Shown: positions 44,701-57,028 of the stretch, in pieces | Position numbering within the stretch: the stretch's first letter is position 1 | Layout of the letters: each line of letters opens with the position of its first letter | Source of the DNA: Antedon mediterranea | Taxonomy: Eukaryota > Echinodermata > Crinoidea > Comatulida > Antedonidae | DNA length: 64,000 bases | Assembly: GCF_964355755.1 (NCBI RefSeq) | Contig: NC_092672.1 | Location: 20,086,501-20,150,500, forward strand | Reading direction: 5' to 3' | Notes under the pieces: generated by a model | What the model was told of the DNA's origin: nothing | What the model saw: only the letters and a program-made list of their open reading frames with translations | Databases searched by the model: none | Made by a program: the position numbers and the translations under genes

Positions 44701-46035
44701 TTTATGTGTGCCTTTCTATTTAATAAAGTGTAATACAGTATTGTTTTATACCTGTTATATCATGTTGGTTTATGTGTGCCTTTCTATTTAATAAAGTGTA
44801 ATACAGTATTGTTTTATACCTGTTATATCATGTTGGTTTATCTGTGGCTTTCTGTTTAATAAAGTGTAATACAGTATTGTCTTATACCTGTTATATCATG
44901 TTGGTTTATGTGTGCCTTTCTATTTAATAAAGTGTAATACAGTATTGTTTTATACCTGTTATATCATGTTGGTTTATCTGTGGCTTTCTATTTAATAAAG
45001 TGTAATACAGTATTGTTTAATACCTGTTATATCATGTTGGTTTATCTATAGCTTTCTATTTAATAAAGTGTAATACAGTATTGTTTTATACCTGTTATAT
45101 CATGTTGGTTTATGTGTGCCTTTCTATTTAATAAAGTGTAATACAGTATTGTTTTATACCTGTTATATCATGTTGGTTTATGTGTGGCTTTCTATTTAAT
45201 AAAGTGTGTGTAATACAGTATTGTTTTATACCTGTTATATCATGTTGGTTTATCTGTGGCTTTCTGTTTAATAAAGTGTAATACAGTATTGTTTTATACC
45301 GGTTACATCATGTTGGTTTATCTGTGGCTTTCTATTTAATAAAGTGTAATACAGTATTGTTTAATACCTGTTATATCATGTTGGTTTATCTATAGCTTTC
45401 TATTTAATAAAGTGTAATACAGTATTGTTTTATACCTGTTATATCATGTTGGTTTATGTGTGCCTTTCTATTTAATAAAGTGTAATACAGTATTGTTTTA
45501 TACCTGTTATATCATGTTGGTTTATGTGTGCCTTTCTATTTAATAAAGTGTAATACAGTATTGTTTTATACCTGTTATATCATGTTGGTTTATGTGTGGC
45601 TTTCTATTTAATAAAGTGTGTGTAATACAGTATTGTTTTATACCTGTTATATCATGTTGGTTTATCTGTGGCTTTCTGTTTAATAAAGTGTAATACAGTA
45701 TTGTTTTATACCTGTTACTTCATGTTGGTTTATCTGTGGCTTTCTATTTAATAAAGTGTAATACAGTATTGTTTAATACCTTTTATATCATGTTGGTTTA
45801 TCTATAGCTTTCTATTTAATAAAGTGTAATACAGTATTGTTTTATACCTGTTATATCATGTTGGTTTATGTGTGCCTTTCTATTTAATAAAGTGTAATAC
45901 AGTATTGTTTTATACCTGTTATATCATGTTGGTTTATCTGTGGCTTTCTATTTATTAAAGTGTGTGTAATACAGTATTGTTTTTAACTCTTATATTATGT
46001 TGGTTGGACTATCTATTTTAATAAACTGTGTCAAA
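38740..46035. repeat. 7.3-kb satellite-like array of 68/72-bp units with AATAAA in each unit
   Basis: About 103 units contain CAGTATTGTTTTATACCTGT, TATATCATGTTGGTTTATCT and TTTAATAAAGTGT. Two lengths occur: 72 bp with TATCAAATAC and 68 bp with TAATAC. The left part mixes both and the right part is mostly 68 bp. Base variants (GTGCC/GTGGC, CTATG/CTGTG, TTATGTG, CTATAG) define higher-order units. The 24-residue repeated open frames in it are a by-product of the 72-bp period. Confidence 0.98.
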
Positions 46036-47639
46036 CATGATGTAAAGTAACTTTTGTTTGGTTCATCTGTTGCCCCTGGCTGTTGTTTGAACTTAGACTA
46101 CATTAATCTAATAACCTTTGCCTTAGTTTACTGTTTGTTTGTCACCCTATTATTCTCCTTAGTAATATCATATCTGATAAACTTATAGCAAATATTAAAC
46201 CAGGCTTTGTTGCACTATTGTAGCATTAAATATAGTGGGTTTATTTATATACTTTTTTAAACACTCTGAAATTCACAGTACACTTTTTTCAGTTTGTCTT
46301 CTGTCTTTATACAATTTTGTTTAAATATTATTATTAACCAAATTACAAAATAGTATATAATTTACTTTATTATTATTTAAATCCAAAGTTGTTTAAATAA
46401 TAAGTCTTTTATCACAATGTCTTATTAGCATTTTTTTTTTAAATTTCAACTCCGTATTTTTATTTTAAAACAAGCTAATTTATTATTATGCCTGATTGCT
46501 GAATTTATTATTATATTTGACCAATAACTGTCTTCAGTATTGCTGAAGCCAGAGTAGTGTTATTTTGCTTTCCTTCTCAGTGCAGTCAAAATTGTGCCGC
46601 TCATGCCTCCATGTTGTAACCATTGTCATGAGTTTAACAATAATCGGTTAAATGTAAAACTAAACAATGGAAACACTCAGTTCCTGTTACTACTAATATC
46701 ATTAATAATGTTTATTTACTAAAACCTTGTATGAACCTCGTCTCATTTATTTTATTATAGTATTTTGTCTAATTTCAAGTAAAAATATATTGCATAATTT
46801 TCACAAGACCTTAATCAGTCATTATTAGAGTTTACCTGAGGTACCTTGATACACCTTGTTTGCTTTACCTAAAATGGTAATTCACGTTGGTTTGTAGTTC
46901 TAATCAACTATATGATAAGAACAAAGCAAACACTAAGTCACGCTATGTTGTAATTTGTATAGAATCCATTGAATTGCACTGGTTATCACTATATAAATAA
47001 TGATATAAAAGTGTTTGGTCTTCTGTACAACAACCACTTGCATTCAACTTTTGAAGAGGAAACGTTGCATATTTTGGATTTATTTTATTTTAGCATTACC
47101 ACTGTAAGTGTACATAGTACTTGTAGGTCTAAATAATGTTATAACATTATTTGATAGAGAAAGCATTGATTGAGGAAATTGTTGATAGAGGAGACATTGG
47201 ATTATATATTTACTCTATTTCAACATCATGTTATAACATTATTTGATAGAGAAAGCATTGGTTGAGGAAATTGTTGATAGAAGAGACATTGTATTATATA
47301 TTTACTCTATTTCAACATCATGTTCAGTACTTGTACCGTATTTATATTTGTTACTTTCAAAATTAGAGGGAGGGATGCTTTTATTTAGGAAAAGGGTAAT
47401 TTAATGCCACAACAGTCTATAGATGATTCTAATGATATGTTGCTTCATCAACTTTGCTGTTGTCATGAGCTGTTATCACTAAGTATCTACCTTTAATATT
47501 CAAGTAACTCGTAATCATCTATTTTGTAATGTGTGTGTTACTTTAATTTAAACTCTACAAATTTTGAATTGACAAATTGTTTTTATTTTAATTCATTTTA
47601 AACATTATACATTGTTTCTGCCTTTTTTTAATTTAGCAG
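46036..47639. other. Upstream region or first intron of the ankyrin gene
   Basis: AT-rich, no coding exon seen. A 91-bp tandem pair with ATTTGATAGAGAAAGCATTG lies at about 47139-47325. The acceptor TTTAGCAG at the right end implies that an untranslated first exon and the promoter lie somewhere upstream. Confidence 0.5.
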
Positions 47640-47646
47640 AATTGCA

Positions 47647-50600
47647 ATGGATTTCATCAAACAAGAACTTCTTGATCTTTGTGCATTCAATGGCATTCAG
47701 GTAGGCAAGTTTACACTGTTTTAGTATAATACAATTTAACCAGCAACAATTAACTAGCAATACTAGCTCATTAGCAACTTAATAAATTGTTCTATTAGCT
47801 AATGCGCTGGAAATGGAAGAGATATAAAGCAAGTAACTAAATGAATTAAAAGTCACAATATGGCAGTATAAAATAGGGTCACAACAACTTCAACTTACAG
47901 TGCCATAATGGATCACAATGATCATTGTAGTGCTTATAAATACTCGTGGCTCATTTGATGGGATTGTTTTGTTTATTTATTTGATCAGCATGACATCAAT
48001 ACAATACATGCAATAAAATATATGAAAGATGAAAAATGCTGGGCAGGGGCAGCTTAAGCAAAATACATTGCTGTAAATCAAACAAGCCAGCTACCCTTCA
48101 TACAAAAATAAATATTTAAAAAATAATTAAATTCAAATTTCAAATTTTTCTATAAAAATGTCTACAAAATTTAGAACAAGAAGAAAAAAAACTTATTTAT
48201 TTGGGCAATCTAATATTTTATGATAATATTATAATATAATGGCTGTAATTTAATACAACATGGAATGTATGTTGTCTATGTTTACTATAGTATGTATTTT
48301 AATGAAAAATGTAACTGATTGCATATTGATCTATATGTTTTATTTCATAGATTGCAAGAGAAAGAACTGCTGAAGAAATTTTCCATTTCATTGTCAGCAA
48401 CAATGCTGTCAATATCAAGAACCAGGTATACATCAATTTGTTTTCCTTTGTAATGAATTTGATAATACAAACCTTAAATTACTTGACACTATTTAAAGTG
48501 CATCAATACTAATTTGTTTTTAAGATCTTTTATACTGTAAGTGTTCTCTGGTTGCATATTTGTAGTTAACATTCACACTGATTGTTAAAAGCATCATATT
48601 TGTTTCACTTCTTGAGTATTTTTTAGTGTTAAAAAGTATATTGTGTGTTTATAGCTTATATTAGCTGTATGTTAGATGGTTTGTATATTGTGTGTTTATA
48701 TCTTATCTTAGCTGTATGTTAGATGGTTTGTATATTGTGTGTTTATATCTTATATTAGCTGTATGTTAGATGGTTTGTATATTGTGTGTTTATATCTTAT
48801 CTTAGCTGTATGTTAGATGGTTTGTCAATATAATTTAGTACATTAGTCTTTCAGTACAATTTGCTTAGACAATTTGATTGGCTAATACCGGATTTGAATA
48901 ATGGCTTGGTAACTCAATCCCCTGTAATTGTAATTAATTTTAGAATCTGAACAATGATATAATTATTCATCTGTTGAACAAATAACTAAACTAACTTCAT
49001 AAGAAATATACATCACTGAAAAAAAATACAACGCACAAGGCAGTGAAAAAAAGGATGAACATGTGTCAAACACTTCTATCTATACGGCCATAATGCGTTG
49101 AAACACCGGTTCTCGTCAGATCACCGAAGTTAAGCAACGTTGGGCCCGGTTGCGTTCTGGATGGGAGACCGTCTAGAAATCGTGGCGGGTGCTGTATATA
49201 CTGGAGAGTGATGGTGTAATGGTAATATCGGACTAGCATGTGATAGGCATGGGTTCGAGGTTATCTGTACCATACTAATTGCATCCTTAGGAAAGATGCT
49301 TTACTCTCATTGCCTAATCTGGTAGGCGCTGCACTGCTGGCTGCCGTGGGTCCGTGGAGGGCCTAATCCGAATTTCCTCACTGAGGACAAATATTAATAC
49401 AAAATATAAAAAAAAAAAAATACAAAATATCCACATTGGACCCCTTGTACAAATAACAAAACATAAAAACACAAACATTTAGGATACACCAATAGCTGAA
49501 ATGGTACTATTTTCAATTTCATATATAAAGCACACAGACGCAACATACCAACATTTACGACCTGGCCACAACAAGCATAATGGAGGTACACACCTAATTG
49601 GTGACAGTGGCTAAGGCTGCTTTTGTGCTTTCCTACATTGTCATTCATGCTTATATTAACAAATAATGCCTATTGTTTTCTCTCTCTCTTTTGAATATAG
49701 ATTACTTTTTAAAGGCACATAATTTAGCTCATCAACTTTTGTATTTTTGTTTTATGAACAAATTTCACACAGCAGTTTCATTTATTAAACTTTATCACTG
49801 AAAGAAAAATACAAGGCACAAGGCAGTGAAAAAAGTGATGAACAGGTGTCAAACACTTCTATCCACATTGGACCCCTTGTACAAATAACAAAACATAAAA
49901 ACACAAACATTTAAGATATAAAAATAGCTGAAATGATTCTATTTTAAGTTTCATATATAAAGCATGCAACATGCCTTCATTTACAACCTGGATTTCACAC
50001 AGCAGTTTGAAACAAACAATTCAATTTTCCATTTATAAAATGTACCATAACATTAACAAATTAACAAAACCTAACCATTAAAAAAAAAAAACACCTAAAA
50101 CATGGTAGAACACTGGAGGCCTTTTGTTTCCCCTTCCACCACCAGTTCCTGTGGCTGATTGTTCAAACTTTATATGATCATTTATATGATCATCCCAACA
50201 TAGGTCTGATGCTATTTTGACACCGAGATTAGTTTGTGTTTTCTCAAAGATACAACCATTCTTCTGATAAAAATATGTGATGAGATGTTTATCATGTGAT
50301 ATAGAAATAATTTGAACATTAATTTTCCATGTTACTGCATTGAATAAGAACATCATGTCCATCTGAGGCAAATGACAGTCATCAATGTTAATGATTGACT
50401 TGTAACATTTTCCCTATTTAAAATATACGTCATGAACCAATCATGCAAATTAATATAGATATTGACACAAAGTACTTGTACTTGTAGTAGTTATCAACAT
50501 GTTGGTGCACTACCCACTGCTTCTTGAGGCTGACATCCAACCCTATCAGCTCAAGCTCTGTGTTGTATACAGATTTAACCACCAGACTAGTGACTGTTTT

Positions 50601-53600
50601 ATTACTACAGTATTACTATTTTATTATTGTATTCAATTATTCAAGACCCAACAGTGTATCAAAACACCAATACAGGATCAAAATAAAAGTACAATATAAC
50701 ATATTTACATGATAAAAATATTTACATAATTAAGAAACTATTCATTAAACATTAACAATTCAACAGATTTAATTATTCAAGTTATTTAAAATGACATTAA
50801 ATGCTGTATAAGTATTAATGTGTAAGTATTACAACTAAAAATATCAATGTTAGGAAAAATTTAACTAGATCATTATAAAGCTCTGTTTACACTATCAAAC
50901 TTTATGTGACAAAAAAATGTGATGTGCCCATATATGGACAAAATGATGCCACATCACCACCATATTTGGGCAATTCACCACCATATTTGGGCACATCACA
51001 CATTTTTTTGTAAATCTAGTCTAGTGATAGTGTAGACATAGCTGAAGTTGAGCAACATGACAGAAAGAACTGTTTTTACTATATAACAGGCACAGAACAT
51101 GAGTTTTAAACCGCCTGATTATATACTGAAATTTGATTAATTAATTTGAAACAATAAAGATGAGGAAACATAAGAATATTTAAATTACAAATAAATTGAC
51201 ATTTAGTCCTTATGACACTCAAATCTTAAAACATTCAAATCCTCTCAACATTTTAAAAATTCTATAAGAATAATATTTAATATAATGTTGTTTTACTCTA
51301 CTATCACTTTGTTCTATATTTATTTTACTACATGTTTGTGTCTTTGTTTTTCTAATTCTGAAATATTTAAAGTTATTGGTGAACTGTACACAGTAGGCAC
51401 ATTGTAAATAAGCTATAGAAATTGATACCAAGAACTATGTTTATCCTCTTTCTTTTAGAGAATCAAGAGGGATTTTGTGGATGGATGTCCTCAATAATCC
51501 TCATTATGGGATTATTTTAAAAATGTGTTAGCATTGTGAAAATAAACAAACCATGTTCACAAGAAGAAAATGTTGTGAATGAAATCATTGGGCCCGTTCG
51601 GACGGGACTGAAACTACCGTGTACTTCCAACTGTGAGGTCGCGTGTGGCAATTAACTTACGCCTCTGGCTATAAAAAATTAGAAAACCATCTGGACAAAA
51701 AATTCACCAACTTTACTGGTTATTTCAATCCCATTCCAATTACACGCTGCCTCGGGGTATAATTAATCAAGCGTTAACGGGGTCATGTCAAATCGCGACC
51801 TCAAATAAGCTTTCTGATTGTTTAACAATTATTGTTTAAAATGTTCTTCTATTGTTTTGTAAAATTATATATAAATAATCAACTCGTTGGTTTTTTTCCG
51901 GTGACCTGAACTTTCGAATCGGTGGCTTATAATGTACATGTAACGGCAGGGAGTTCTGTATTGTGGTAGCCTGGTGTCTGTGAACTACCACATCAACCGT
52001 TCGGCTCGCACGATAAGAGGGGTACAGTGCGTGTTAAATGGAATTTTTACAACAATAGTTCGGCTCGCACGATGAATACACGTGGTAATTTTTACAAGAG
52101 GGGTACAGTGCGTGTACATTAAATGGAATTTTCACAACAATAGTTCGGCTCGCACGATAAATACACGTGGTGATTTTTACAAGAGGGGTACAGTGCGTGT
52201 ACATTAAATGGAATTTCCACAACAATAGTTCGGCTCGCACGATAAATACACGTGGTGATTTTTACAAGAGGGGTACAGTGCGTGTACATTAAATGGAATT
52301 TCCACAACAATAGTTCGGCTCGCACGATAAATACACGTGGTCAACAAACAACATACGTTAGCAGGATTTTCGATCATTATTTATTTAAAAAGTAAATTGT
52401 ATTCGATGTATTATGAATATATAGGTCTGGTTGTCGATTGAAAAATAATAATCGAACGATTAGCGCGCGAAACGACATGCAATATCCAGTTGAATTTGTC
52501 AACACGCCATGTCAATTGATATGGGTCGACGCACAGAGGGCGCTTTTTGACCTAAGAATTCGTGTCAGCTTACCGGTACTTTGTTTATTTGTACGAACGT
52601 CGTATGGGTTTTACCCCAAGGGTAAAAACCAAATAAACGTGTATTTCAATCGCCGTACGAACACGGTCTTTAAGATTAGATTTGGGTTATGGCTGGTAGA
52701 TGGTATACATTACAAAAATAATAAATAGTAAACTGAATCAACAAATTAAACTTGTATAAATGATGGCAAATACTCACAATAAAAGCTTAAAAAATGTTTG
52801 CTCATTTGACTGGCACATAATTAGTATGTTATGTTCAGGCCTAATTTATCTAATTTTCTTTAGTACCGTACTTGACTACAGTCGGTATAACATAGTATAA
52901 TAGCAATAATTCATGTTATTCTTTCAATGAATGTGAACATACTGTCTGTTATTATTTCATAGATCCTAAATGTATATCAAAGCAATGCTGAAAATTAGTA
53001 TTATACCGTATTGTTTTTGTTATACAGATATTAAGTTTTAATTGATTAATTTTATTAGATATATTTTTGACACAGCAAAATAATATGATTGTAAAAAGGT
53101 GATGTTATAATTACACTGTCAATTGTGTATAAAATAGAAATGCCTACACACAAACACACACTAATCAGTAGGCCTAAATGAATATCAACAAGTATGGCTA
53201 TGACACGTTGGAGTTGTGTAATTGAATAGTGAAAACCTGTTATTAACAGCTACAACACAATTTGAAATTTAAAATAAATTTTCCAGATTTATAATTGCAC
53301 TGTAAAATAATACTATAAAATTATTCAAAATATGTAGGATGAAGGTTTATTTTAAAATAGCTTTTACATTCTGCCCAACTATTTCAAAATAAAATTGATT
53401 ATAGATGATATAGTTAGTATTATCTGTTTAATATTTCAGAATTCAACTATACCTTGATCATGAGCATAAGCATAGTTTATACAAACAATACATTTTACAA
53501 TGCTTTATAGAAATAATCATTTAAAGTTGATTATTAGTTATTAGAAAAATATCTTTCAACATTGAAAACAAAGTAATAAACTGTTATCAATTAAGGATAT

Positions 53601-53795
53601 TTATTTACAAGATTATTAGTCATTTTTTTGTTTAGATATTAAGGAATAAGATGTACATGTTTTGTAACTTTGTTTATTATTTAATATTTTCAATAGGATG
53701 GCGTTACAGCGTTGATGTATGCTGCTTTTGTAGGTAATGCAGCCATCTTCCATCAACTTATTGATGGTGGAGCTGATATTAACCTACAGAATAAG
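47647..53795 (+). CDS. Ankyrin-repeat protein, first three coding exons (gene continues past the window)
   Basis: Exons are 47640-47700 (ATG at 47647), 48351-48425 and 53697-53795, with donors GTAGGC, GTATAC and GTAAGT, all phase 0. The start reads MDFIKQELLDLCAFNGIQ, the second IARERTAEEIFHFIVSNN, and together they look like a degenerate N-terminal capping repeat. The third exon is exactly 33 codons and is a full ankyrin repeat: DGVTALMYAAFVGNAAIFHQ, then LIDGGADINLQNK. One exon per repeat in phase 0 is a common ankyrin gene plan. No further exon was found up to 64000, so the next intron is over 10 kb. The function is unknown. It could be a second signalling gene near the ROCO gene, but the C-terminal domains are not visible. 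Confidence 0.7.
48637..48826. repeat. 47-bp minisatellite, four copies
   Basis: Units start at 48637, 48684, 48731 and 48778 with TATATTGTGTGTTTATA and contain TAGCTGTATGTTAGATGGTT. It lies in the second intron of the ankyrin gene. Confidence 0.95.
49081..49200 (+). rRNA. 5S rRNA-derived sequence (SINE head, not a functional gene)
   Basis: At exactly 120 bp it matches the known length of 5S rRNA and keeps the internal promoter blocks (around 49128-49141 and 49159-49170). Changes from the usual metazoan sequence (for example GTTGGGCCCGG, TAGAAATCG) and its place in a SINE indicate a retroposed copy. Confidence 0.8.
49081..49430 (+). mobile_element. Composite SINE: 5S rRNA head, tRNA-like part, poly(A) tail
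   Basis: The first 120 bp (49081-49200) are a full-length 5S rRNA copy: ACGGCCATAA, CACCGGTTCTCGTC, GATCACCGAAGTTAAGCAAC and GGATGGGAGACC in the right order, with ends that can still pair. The next part (49211-49270) has A-box-like TGGTGTAATGG and B-box-like GGTTCGAGG, as in a tRNA. A roughly 150-bp body and an A tract follow. An uninserted paralogous site at about 49860 gives the borders, with TATC as a likely short target duplication. Confidence 0.85.
50160..50371 (-). pseudogene. LINE reverse transcriptase fragment
   Basis: The minus-strand frame has KTQTNLGVKIASDLCWDDHI, which resembles the LINE motif LGV.IS.DL.W..HI after the RT core. The upstream WKINVQIISISHDKHLITYF fits the preceding region. 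Only this piece is recognisable. Confidence 0.5.
50372..51589. other. Ankyrin-gene intron, AT-rich
   Basis: Nothing is recognised apart from the MITE at 50879-51043. Confidence 0.5.
50879..51043. mobile_element. 165-bp MITE
   Basis: Ends AGCTCTGTTTACACTATCA and, inverted, AGCTATGTCTACACTATCA. The inner sequence is also palindromic (AAAAAATGTGATGTGCCCA against TGGGCACATCACACATTTTT). Confidence 0.75.
51590..52735. other. CpG-rich block in the ankyrin-gene intron
   Basis: CpG and GC are well above the surroundings, starting at GGGCCCGTTCGGACGGG. It contains the 85-bp repeat. An open frame of 96 codons (52438-52728) has no recognisable domain. It may be an inserted element or an unmethylated regulatory region. 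Confidence 0.45.
51999..52340. repeat. 85-bp tandem repeat, four to five units
   Basis: GTTCGGCTCGCACGAT recurs at about 51999, 52059, 52144, 52229 and 52314. Full units also contain AAATACACGTGGTGATTTTT and GAGGGGTACAGTGCGTGTAC. The CACGTG in each unit is a bHLH-type E-box. Confidence 0.9.
52736..53696. other. Ankyrin-gene intron, AT-rich
   Basis: Nothing is recognised until the acceptor TTTTCAATAG at 53696. Confidence 0.5.
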
Positions 53796-53929
53796 GTAAG
53801 TAATACACACATTTTTTAAATAAAATTATTGAACCTTCAGTGAAACAAATCAATGAATTGAAACTATTGTTTTAGAATTTATATGCTACCACCACTATAA
53901 CTTTAGGAAAATCATATATTATCTCTTAG

Positions 53930-54170
53930 TGTACGTGAATTCTGTAATACGATTGGTCAATATATGAGATATAATTCCGTATTACGCCCATTTACTCAGT
54001 CAAGTGGATCAGAAGGGTAATATATCCCGTATTACCTGTTTGATGTTTCTACGCGCGCGGCGTTTATGTATTGTATTTTTGTCGTTGAGCGCATGCGTAG
54101 TTGTGATTTCAACCATCGAATATGAACCAGTCTCTTGTCCAATTGCTTATAATGTGTACACTAAGAGATA
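53930..54170. mobile_element. 241-bp MITE with perfect 15-bp inverted ends
   Basis: TATCTCTTAGTGTAC at the left and its exact inverse at the right. The subterminal CGATTGGTCAA and CCAATTGCTT are also inverse-like. The middle is CpG-rich (TACGCGCGCGGCG). Confidence 0.8.
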
Positions 54171-56670
54171 AAATCGTTGCACCCTATAATAACACAATAC
54201 TGGTGTGTGTACTGTATATAGGTCAATATAGAAATGATGTAATAACTTATTTTCTTCTCACATAAAACATTTTACAAATTCTCAAAATATTCTGTTTAAA
54301 CTTGCAATCAAATTTTTGTATTAAGAAAATGTATACTTCAAGTTACTTGTGTACAACATTAATATGTGTATTCAATAATATACACATTTATTTTCCATAA
54401 TTCGTTGCCGAATGCTGCTTTAGAAATAAAGTGTGAAATGAATTTTACAGCACAGTTTTTAAATATTTTTGCTATTGATTATTATAATTTAACTACTATA
54501 CTATAAAATAAAAAATGCTGATAGCATTCACCTAATCATCAAAGTTTGTACAGTTAAATGGTATAGTCAGTATGTTTTTATAAATTGATAACATTCAATA
54601 GAATGCTCATAACACAAACTTTATTCTTTTGAATATTTAACTGTATTTTAGTATTAGGCAGGTTAGACAACAGGAATAACATTTGTTAATATAAGTTTTA
54701 AAAAAAAATGTACATTTTAAAAAAAGGTTGTGAATATGAATCATGTCTATCATCAACCTCCACCTTGATTTTTATTACATATCGCACACATATATTATAC
54801 AAAATTTCATATTTTTGGTGGTATATTGTTCTGTATAATTTTGAAGATTCTAAGTTCTTTAAATGTAACAAATGGCAGCATATCATATTTAAAATTGAGT
54901 TGCTCCTACAGCCTTGTGTTAAATGTTAGTTGGAACCATTGTTATAATTTGAAATCTGTCGGTTTATGAACCAAATCCAAGCCTATTAAATTCTATTGGC
55001 TTGCTACTCATGTATCTTCGTAATTTTTTGATTAAATTTAGCCATTAGGCCTTTCAACAATCTACAGCATTCTAATTTTTATGGGCTAATTAAAATGCAG
55101 TATTATTATTATTTGAATTTTCGAAATCTACAGTATTCTAGCTAATCTTGGTTTATTTAAAACGGATTGTAAATTGCTAAAAGATCACATAACCAAAAAA
55201 AAACTTGTAATTTTTATTTTTTGGTGTTAAACAGTTTATGAGAAAAAATTGCCTTACTTGAAGCGTAACAGTATTGTGGTTATAATCAAGAAATTGCAAA
55301 TTTCAAGGCAATTAAATTAGTTTACACTGAAAAAGGTACAAACAAGTGTAGCCAACAATTCTTGAGTAAGCTACATTTTAATTTCTACATAATGCATTGC
55401 TCTATAGTTCTAAATTTACGACTGAACCTCGCTCTTCAATATTAGTTTGAATTATACTAAATTGTTTGGTCTATAAATGAAAGGAAAATTTCTTATATAG
55501 TAGTTTTCATTAATTCATTTATTTTTAATCCCATGAATTATTAAACAAATAATTACATACATCTATTATGTATTTTTGTTTATGTGCATAGTAGGCTAGA
55601 TAATAAGCAGCACTTAGCACAATCAATTGATTGTCTACAAGATTGCAATTGTACAAATCTGTCAATAACCAATGCTAATTACATATAATTCAAGCAGTCA
55701 ATTTGTTATCAAACAATAGATAACAAATTTATTACATAGCAAAGCAGAATTGTTTCTATGAATTAAAATGTACCACATGTATAGTAATGAACACAATGAT
55801 GATGAAAACAATTATGAAGTATTATATCAAGAAGATATATACTGTCACACTTTGTAATAAATCAAATCAAATCAAATCAAATCTTTATTCGTTCCATATA
55901 TACTAAATTGTACATGGAAAAATTGTTTTCCTCGATAGAAAAATATGGTAAAACATTCATAATTACAGTATATCATACATAGAACAGGGAGTAATAACAA
56001 CTCCTTGATCTGATAGTGAAGATACACCTTTAAAGCTGTTTTTCAACTTTCATTTTGCATTAGTGTTATAGTGGTTACAACAATATATAAACCACAAAAT
56101 GATAATTGTCCAACGCTGTCTGTGTACCAATCTAGTTGTACCCAATGTTCCTAATTAATTGATCAAAAATATTTGTGGTTAATTAAAATAAATTCCACAA
56201 ATGTAAAATTTATGGAGGGCGACATTCACTAGTTTATCTAAATTTTGTGCACATTAAGAAGAAGTTTGCTATTCATTTTGTATAACAAACACATGGAATA
56301 TTTGAAAACACATTTTGTTTCTATTGTTCACTAATCGTTGTATATACTTTATTGTTTTATAGCATTGCTATGTTTTAATATTGTTGGTGTTCCACTTTAG
56401 TGCTTTTTGACAATTAGGCTTAAATATAGTTGTTACTGTGTGCAAAACAATATCAGTTTTTTGTGGCAACAGTGTACAGTTATATGCTCTAATTTAAAAT
56501 ATAATCTTTAATGTGTATTATTATCAATACATAATGATATACATTATGTTTTTTCACGCTATGGTCATACATTTCTCTTTGAAAAATTTATAAAACATTA
56601 AAAACAATAGTGCCTTGACCATTTTATTAAATTAATATACATTTTTTTAAACAGTATTTAATCAATAGTT
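54171..56670. other. AT-rich intron; CAAAT microsatellite
   Basis: No exon is seen. An AATCA/CAAAT microsatellite at about 55858-55888 is followed by TCTTTATTCGTTCCATATAT, resembling the inverted 3' tail of a LINE. Confidence 0.5.
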
Positions 56671-57028
56671 GAAGGTGTATTGTCCTCAAAATCATGAAAA
56701 ATGAAGATTAATTACCGTAAATCAGATTTTAAATATGTTATTTTGTAGGGTTTTAATAAAGTTAATCACTTTCGTAGAAAAAAAATAAAAAATAAAAATG
56801 TTTTCACTTATAAAATGACAAATAAATGGTTAAATATAACCAAAAACCAATTAGCTGCCACCAGTCACATTGAACATTTTTTCATTAAAATATTTAATTT
56901 GAATTTTTTTCAGGTAAATACATTTTTTAGGATCAAATTGTTGGTCAAAATGGATAACTATTATGTTACATTCAAATGGCACATTCAACAAAAATGTTAA
57001 GAGTTTTTTTTTTCAGGGGGACATCTTT
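56671..57028. mobile_element. Diverged MITE of the AAAGATGTATTGTCCC family
   Basis: The left GAAGGTGTATTGTCCTC and following CATGAAAAATGAAGATTAAT match 25701-25750, and the right GGGGGACATCTTT matches the inverse end with a deletion. The interior is colinear with 25720-25980. Confidence 0.7.

Larger units (their letters stand above)
49011..49980. repeat. Local duplication that gives the pre-insertion site of the SINE
   Basis: Sequence on either side of the SINE (49011-49080 and 49431-49530) is continuous in a second copy at about 49794-49960: CAAACACTTCTATC is followed directly by CACATTGGACCCCTTG. The two copies are roughly 90 percent alike by eye. Confidence 0.85.

Noticed and set aside
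49394-49648. 84-codon minus-strand frame
   Set aside because: It crosses the poly(A) border of the SINE, so it cannot be an ancestral gene.
52438-52728. 96-codon frame in the CpG-rich block
   Set aside because: The open length is modest and no motif is visible, so it is noted only within the block.
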